Positions 7,040 through 10,009 of a stretch of 10,009 bases of DNA are shown one piece after another (the stretch's first letter is position 1; each line of letters begins with the position of its first letter). The stretch lies in NCBI GenBank assembly GCA_026002305.1, contig BOBI01000083.1:1-10009 (forward strand), in the 5' to 3' direction. The position numbers and the translations under genes are program-made. The notes under the pieces were generated by a model. It worked only from the letters and a program-made list of their open reading frames with translations, did no database searches and had not been told where the DNA came from. Origin of the DNA: Spirochaetia bacterium (GTDB lineage: Bacteria; Spirochaetota; Spirochaetia; Treponematales; Breznakiellaceae).

Positions 7040-9144
7040 AGCCCTTCAAGCGGAATATAAAAACCGATTATGCAGTATTCATTCTTTTTAGTTTTTAACG
7101 AAAGCCTTTTCCCGCCCACCTCCTTAACTTTTTGTTTTATTTTTGACAGGCTTTCGTCAATTTTACCGGCATCTATACCGCTGCCGTTATCACCGCAGGT
7201 GATAAATAAATTTTCGTTTTCAATAACAGCATCAATTTTAATTGAGCCGTAACCATCCTTCCCCAGCGACTTTCGTACGGCTGGTTCTTCTACCGAAGCG
7301 CTTAACGCATTCTGAATTAGAAGCGAATTAATTTCATTAATCAGTAAAACTTTTTCAGGATTCTTAATGTAAGTACCAACATTGAAAATTTGAATTACAG
7401 CTTTTTTTGTTTCACCGGCATCTTCGCCGTTATCGGCTAAACCTCGTCCGGCGTCTTTTGTACTTGCTGCCTCCGTAATGTCGCGCACAAGAACAAAAAG
7501 TTTTTCAATATTTCCCGGCGTCCCTATCCGTGCAAAAATAAATTCAAATTTACGGGTGTCATAACTGCCATTCAGATTATAGAAATTCGCATCAACTTCC
7601 TTTAGAGGATTTTTTTCTTCCAATTCTTCATTGGGGATTGAAATATCAAAGGCATCATCCAAAAATGTTTTTACATTACCTAGTGCTTTTTTATCAATAA
7701 AACCTTCAAGCACATCAATAAATGAATTATCGGCCAGTTTATCACGCCGGAATAATTCTTCCAATATACGTGAATACGAAGGCAGAATCATTTTTGTTTT
7801 TTCCAGCAAAAAAATTCCATCGTGTACGTTTTCCATGATGTTGATATGCTCGCCAAGTTTTTCATCAACATCATTCTTTAAATATTGATGGCAGTTTTCA
7901 GGTTTATTAAGACCATTGTATATTGCCTCCGCCATACCCCTGCATGAACCGTAACCACAGGCAGCGCAGTTTAAAAAGTCGGCTTCCGTGTGTTTTTTCA
8001 TTCTGCGGTAAATTGCTTCTACATCTTTGTTTGTAGGCTGCTGGTAACCTAAAAGTATTTCGCTCTTATCGGTGTAGGTGCGTGTAAAAAGATCGGGATT
8101 CCAAAATTTTTTGACAGAGCCTTTTATCCTGTTTGCACCAAAAATATTTTTATTTTTTGCAATTTGTTCCGCAATACGTTTTTCAATTTTTGCTTCAAGC
8201 GTATCTACCGGCACGAAAAAATTCTCCGTTCCCGGCCCTCCGTTACAGCCGGAGACACAGCTTAAACAATCAATCAAGAACGGAGCGGTGCCATCTTTAA
8301 TCATAGCCGGAAAATTTTTTAAATACGGGTATACTATGTCGGTGCCCTCTATACGCCGGATTTTGTTTTCAAGTTTTGGAGCATCGCGTAACACAGAGCG
8401 GCGCAGGCCGCCCGGCATGGGAAACGACACCGCGCGTTCAGGAAGCGGCCCGTCAAAATCTTTTGGCTCAAATGAATCAAGGTCTATTTTTGTTTTCATA
8501 ATCGCGCGCCGCAATTTTAAAATTGTTACGTTGTAATCAATTAAGCCTGTATCTTCAAACTCCCTTTTCTTTGCGGCGCACGGTGATATTGCCGCAATCT
8601 TCGCGTTAGCATACTGCGGAAAATATTTTTTTATCATTATGGCCGTATGCAGCATGGGACTATGAACCGGCGCTAAAAAAGGAAGGAGGTGCGGCGCGTA
8701 AACTTCGCAAAAACTTACAATGGCTGCACATGGCTGCGCTATAATGGACACAGGATTTTCTTTTTTAGCGTATTCAATGTATGACTTTGTGGTTAATTCC
8801 GCGCCAAACGAAACATCAAAAACCGCAACACAGCCGATTGTTTTTAAATATGAAACAAGTTTTAAAATATCATCGAACATGGTAACGGCAGCGGGAGCGA
8901 TCATCGCAACAACCGGTATTTGTTTTTCAATGTCCTCAAAAAAGTTTTCGGTATCGTCTACAATTGAACGCGCCCCGCGTGAGCAGGCCGGAATACAACG
9001 GCCGCATCCAAGGCATCGGTCATTAATAATTTTAATCTTATCGCCCGAACCGTCCATACACGTTTTTACCGGACAAACAGAAATGCAAGAGTGGCAATTA
9101 TTGCATCTTTTAATATCGACCTTTATAAGTTGTTTTTCTTCCAT
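7036..9144 (-). CDS. Sensory [FeFe]-hydrogenase-like protein with PAS-like and ATPase-like C-terminal domains
   Basis: This is a probable H2 or redox sensor of the group C/D [FeFe]-hydrogenase (HydS) type, cytoplasmic. The start is the ATG at 9144; an upstream in-frame TTG at 9180 would add 12 atypical residues. In 702-residue numbering, two [4Fe-4S] ferredoxin motifs lie at Cys14-17-20-24 and Cys44-47-50-54. All four H-cluster ligands are present: Q-P-C-A-A (Cys139), S-P-C-A-A-K-K-R-E (Cys189) and C-L-S-C-V-S-G-C (Cys296, Cys300). The T-S-C-C of catalytic enzymes, with its proton-relay cysteine, is replaced, as in sensory members. A further Fe-S domain follows (Cys393-396-401-418), then a PAS-like region (about 430-558). 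The C-terminal part (about 588-700) resembles a GHKL/CheA-type ATPase with D-N-G-S-G-I-D as the G1-like box but no clear later glycine box. No phosphoacceptor histidine is evident. It overlaps murD by 4 nt. The family is sure; the signalling output is inferred. Confidence 0.88.
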   Translation of the reverse strand: MEEKQLIKVDIKRCNNCHSCISVCPVKTCMDGSGDKIKIINDRCLGCGRCIPACSRGARSIVDDTENFFEDIEKQIPVVAMIAPAAVTMFDDILKLVSYLKTIGCVAVFDVSFGAELTTKSYIEYAKKENPVSIIAQPCAAIVSFCEVYAPHLLPFLAPVHSPMLHTAIMIKKYFPQYANAKIAAISPCAAKKREFEDTGLIDYNVTILKLRRAIMKTKIDLDSFEPKDFDGPLPERAVSFPMPGGLRRSVLRDAPKLENKIRRIEGTDIVYPYLKNFPAMIKDGTAPFLIDCLSCVSGCNGGPGTENFFVPVDTLEAKIEKRIAEQIAKNKNIFGANRIKGSVKKFWNPDLFTRTYTDKSEILLGYQQPTNKDVEAIYRRMKKHTEADFLNCAACGYGSCRGMAEAIYNGLNKPENCHQYLKNDVDEKLGEHINIMENVHDGIFLLEKTKMILPSYSRILEELFRRDKLADNSFIDVLEGFIDKKALGNVKTFLDDAFDISIPNEELEEKNPLKEVDANFYNLNGSYDTRKFEFIFARIGTPGNIEKLFVLVRDITEAASTKDAGRGLADNGEDAGETKKAVIQIFNVGTYIKNPEKVLLINEINSLLIQNALSASVEEPAVRKSLGKDGYGSIKIDAVIENENLFITCGDNGSGIDAGKIDESLSKIKQKVKEVGGKRLSLKTKKNEYCIIGFYIPLEGL

Positions 9145-9159
9145 GACCTTACCAAACCC

Positions 9160-9168
9160 AGTATAACA
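9160..9168 (-). promoter_or_regulatory. Possible extended -10 promoter of the hydrogenase-like gene
   Basis: TGTTATACT on the minus strand is an extended -10 motif (TG, one base, TATACT) ending 15 nt before the ATG at 9144. No good -35 box is seen, which is tolerable for an extended -10 promoter. Its position inside the reading frame of the alternative TTG start supports the ATG as the real start. The same 10-mer ATGTTATACT occurs at 9476-9467. Confidence 0.35.
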
Positions 9169-9186
9169 TACCTTAAACAAAATTAA

Positions 9187-9384
9187 CTACATATCTTCCA
9201 GAGACAGAGCTTTTAGCTCGATCTTGTAGTCCGCAAGCTCACCGTTAATGGCTTCTTTCTTTACCAGAAGTTTTTCCGTGTTAATTTTCTTTTTGTTTCG
9301 TTTAACTTCGGCAATTACCGCCGTTTTTTTTATGTCGTTTAACGCAATAATGCCGATCTTGTTTTCGCTTTTTTTATTGTCCAT
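9187..9384 (-). pseudogene. C-terminal fragment of a DUF234-type AAA ATPase
   Basis: The 65-residue product resembles only the tail of DUF234/ATPase-AAA proteins found in archaea and many anaerobes. It shows I-I-A-L-N-D-I-K-K, then I-A-E-V-K-R-N, and the typical ending L-S-L-E-D-M. The I-A-E-V-K segment is the E-x-K half of a PD-(D/E)XK-like motif; the expected acidic residue before I-I-A-L-N is Gly here. The ATPase domain of 300 or more residues is absent. The ATG and first codons (M-D-N-K-K) lie within the palindromic element, so the element marks the truncation point and could lend a start codon. It ends 42 nt before the start of the hydrogenase-like gene. I read it as a remnant, possibly still translated. 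Confidence 0.65.
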
Positions 9385-9633
9385 GTTTTGGTTTAATACC
9401 GCGCAGCTCTGCTGCGATCTTCGGTGTTAAACAAAAACACACGTACAATCATTTCCTATACAAGAGAGTATAACATTTAAGAACAAAGAAAAACTGCGAA
9501 AGCAGTTTTCGTCCGGTCGTACAAGTTTGCCCGAACAAATATATCCACGACAGCTTTGCTTTTGTGTCCATAAATGAAGATTGGAACAAAAGCAAATCTG
9601 ATACCACGCAGCTCTGTTACGCGGTAGTTCATT
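9372..9633 (-). repeat. Compound palindromic intergenic element, copy 2 (with 84-bp insertion)
   Basis: Block A (9372-9463) matches 1389-1479, including the outer stem (9384-9396 with 9427-9439, one mismatch) and an inner GCAGC/GCTGC stem. Block B (9548-9633) matches 1480-1535 at both ends. Its middle is replaced by an 11-bp stem (9555-9565 with 9586-9596), where copy 1 has a short stem in the same place. Between A and B lie 84 extra bases (9464-9547) absent from copy 1, carrying another hairpin and a TATACT box. Conservation of stems with changing sequence suggests that structure is maintained or is produced by the spreading mechanism. Both copies have the same orientation. Confidence 0.8.
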
Positions 9634-9822
9634 TCGTCAATATCTTTTTGCTGTGTTTGTAAATATTCCTGTAATTCTTTTGCTTTATCAATTAAATCTT
9701 TTACTTACAGTTTATGGCAGCAGTTCTTTTTGTTTTTGCACACCGGCTTTAAGAATTGCTGCCACAACCGGAGCAGCCGCACTTTCTTTCGCAAAAAACT
9801 TGAAATTTTTGCCCGTCCGTGC
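9477..9822 (-). pseudogene. Decayed coding sequence of unknown family, running into the palindromic element
   Basis: Two minus-strand open segments appear to belong together. The first (9822-9712, between stops) reads K-F-F-A-K-E-S-A-A-A-P-V-V-A-A-I-L-K-A-G-V-Q-K-Q and ends K-E-L-L-P. The second, shifted by one base (9704-9477), begins V-K-D-L-I-D-K-A-K-E-L-Q-E-Y-L-Q and has a heptad-like pattern. It passes into the palindromic element as D-E-M-N-Y-R-V-T-E-L-R-G-I before a stop in the 84-bp insertion. A frameshift and a stop separate the parts, and no start codon with a ribosome site is visible. I do not recognise the family. Its upstream part is lost at the junction at 9897. Confidence 0.4.
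9490..9509 (-). terminator. Possible intrinsic terminator within the 84-bp insertion
   Basis: An 8-bp perfect stem (9490-9497 with 9502-9509) encloses a 4-nt loop. On the minus strand it is followed by a T-rich stretch (TCTTTGTTCTT), as in a Rho-independent terminator. The stem is only half GC, so it would be weak. Read on the plus strand the loop is GAAA, a stable GNRA tetraloop, but no T-tract follows. Confidence 0.35.
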
Positions 9823-9896
9823 CTATACTATCCTTATGCAGACTAGCAGGTTATCCAAACCGCCAAAAATCCTCATGCGCCTTGAAGCGTACGTGA

Positions 9897-10009
9897 CGTT
9901 ACCATGTTCGATGATATTTTAAAACTTGTTTCATATTTAAAAACAATCGGCTGTGTTGCGGTTTTTGATGTTTCGTTTGGCGCGGAATTAACCACAAAGT
10001 CATACATTG
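9897..10009. repeat. Inverted copy of 8775-8887 at the right edge, probably chimeric
   Basis: These 113 bases are identical to the reverse complement of 8887-8775, inside the hydrogenase-like gene (about codons 87-123 from ATG 9144). Identity begins at base 9897 and continues to the last base of the window. Translated on the plus strand it reproduces M-F-D-D-I-L-K-L-V-S, but this is a copy without start or end and not a second gene. With the similar copy at the left edge it points to inverted chimeric ends. Confidence 0.95.

Noticed and set aside
8078..8536. A 152-codon plus-strand ORF
   Set aside because: It lies entirely antisense to the hydrogenase-like gene, whose conserved cysteine motifs fix the true frame. 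No plausible ribosome site or domain is seen.
8720..9166. A 148-codon plus-strand ORF
   Set aside because: It is antisense to the ferredoxin and H-cluster part of the same gene, with no recognisable product.
9145..9180. TTG at 9180 as start of the hydrogenase-like gene
   Set aside because: It would add 12 residues not expected before the usual start of this family and would place the extended -10 motif inside the gene. ATG 9144 is preferred.
9653..9922. An 89-codon plus-strand ORF at the right edge
   Set aside because: It crosses the chimeric junction at 9897, so the continuous frame is probably artificial. The minus strand shows better coding remnants.
9897..10009. A second partial hydrogenase gene on the plus strand
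   Set aside because: It is identical base for base to the inverse of 8775-8887 and has neither flanking coding sequence nor divergence, so it is a copy of the same sequence.
1..10009. A CRISPR array, tRNA gene or riboswitch
   Set aside because: No regularly spaced direct repeats, no cloverleaf with a CCA-compatible acceptor, and no recognisable aptamer in the few intergenic stretches.

Overview
All recognisable genes lie on the minus strand, so transcription runs from right to left. The combination suggests an anaerobic, host-associated bacterium, most likely a spirochaete of the Treponema type. The evidence is an H2-sensor-like [FeFe]-hydrogenase protein, an exported GH3 hexosaminidase, an SPII lipoprotein with a relaxed lipobox, a MurD with an N-D-T-T-A-T-I-P-E-A motif, and compound palindromic repeats between genes. 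The taxon is inferred from gene content and not proven by any marker here.

Layout in transcription order. The right edge (about 9477-9896) holds decayed coding sequence and one copy of a compound palindromic element (9372-9633). Next is a 65-codon C-terminal fragment of a DUF234-type AAA ATPase (9187-9384), whose start codon lies inside the palindromic element. A compact housekeeping block follows. It starts with a sensory [FeFe]-hydrogenase-like protein that also carries a PAS-like and a degenerate ATPase-like domain (7036-9144). This overlaps murD (5612-7039) by ATGA. trxB (4624-5577) comes next, with its own putative promoter over the murD stop codon. After a GC-rich hairpin comes an AT-rich gene for a PD-(D/E)XK nuclease-like protein (3528-4571), then a 48-codon ORF (3375-3521), which overlaps the GTG start of an exported GH3 beta-N-acetylhexosaminidase (1699-3378). 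A spacer of about 400 bp holds the second palindromic element (1389-1535). Last is a lipoprotein with two aspartic-protease lobes and a PDZ domain (74-1294).

The murein theme is visible. MurD builds the UDP-MurNAc-peptide precursor, and the GH3 enzyme probably removes GlcNAc from muropeptides outside the cytoplasm. TrxB supplies thiol reducing power, and the hydrogenase-like protein probably reads H2 or redox state. The link between the H2 sensor and murD is only genetic adjacency and overlap.

Both ends of the window are suspect. Bases 1-114 are an exact inverted copy of 4212-4099, and bases 9897-10009 are an exact inverted copy of 8887-8775. Each copy runs to the window edge. This is the pattern left by inverted chimeras (for example from multiple displacement amplification) or by misassembly at contig ends. 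The C-terminus of the protease gene is therefore not authentic. No tRNA, rRNA, CRISPR array, transposase or phage gene was found.
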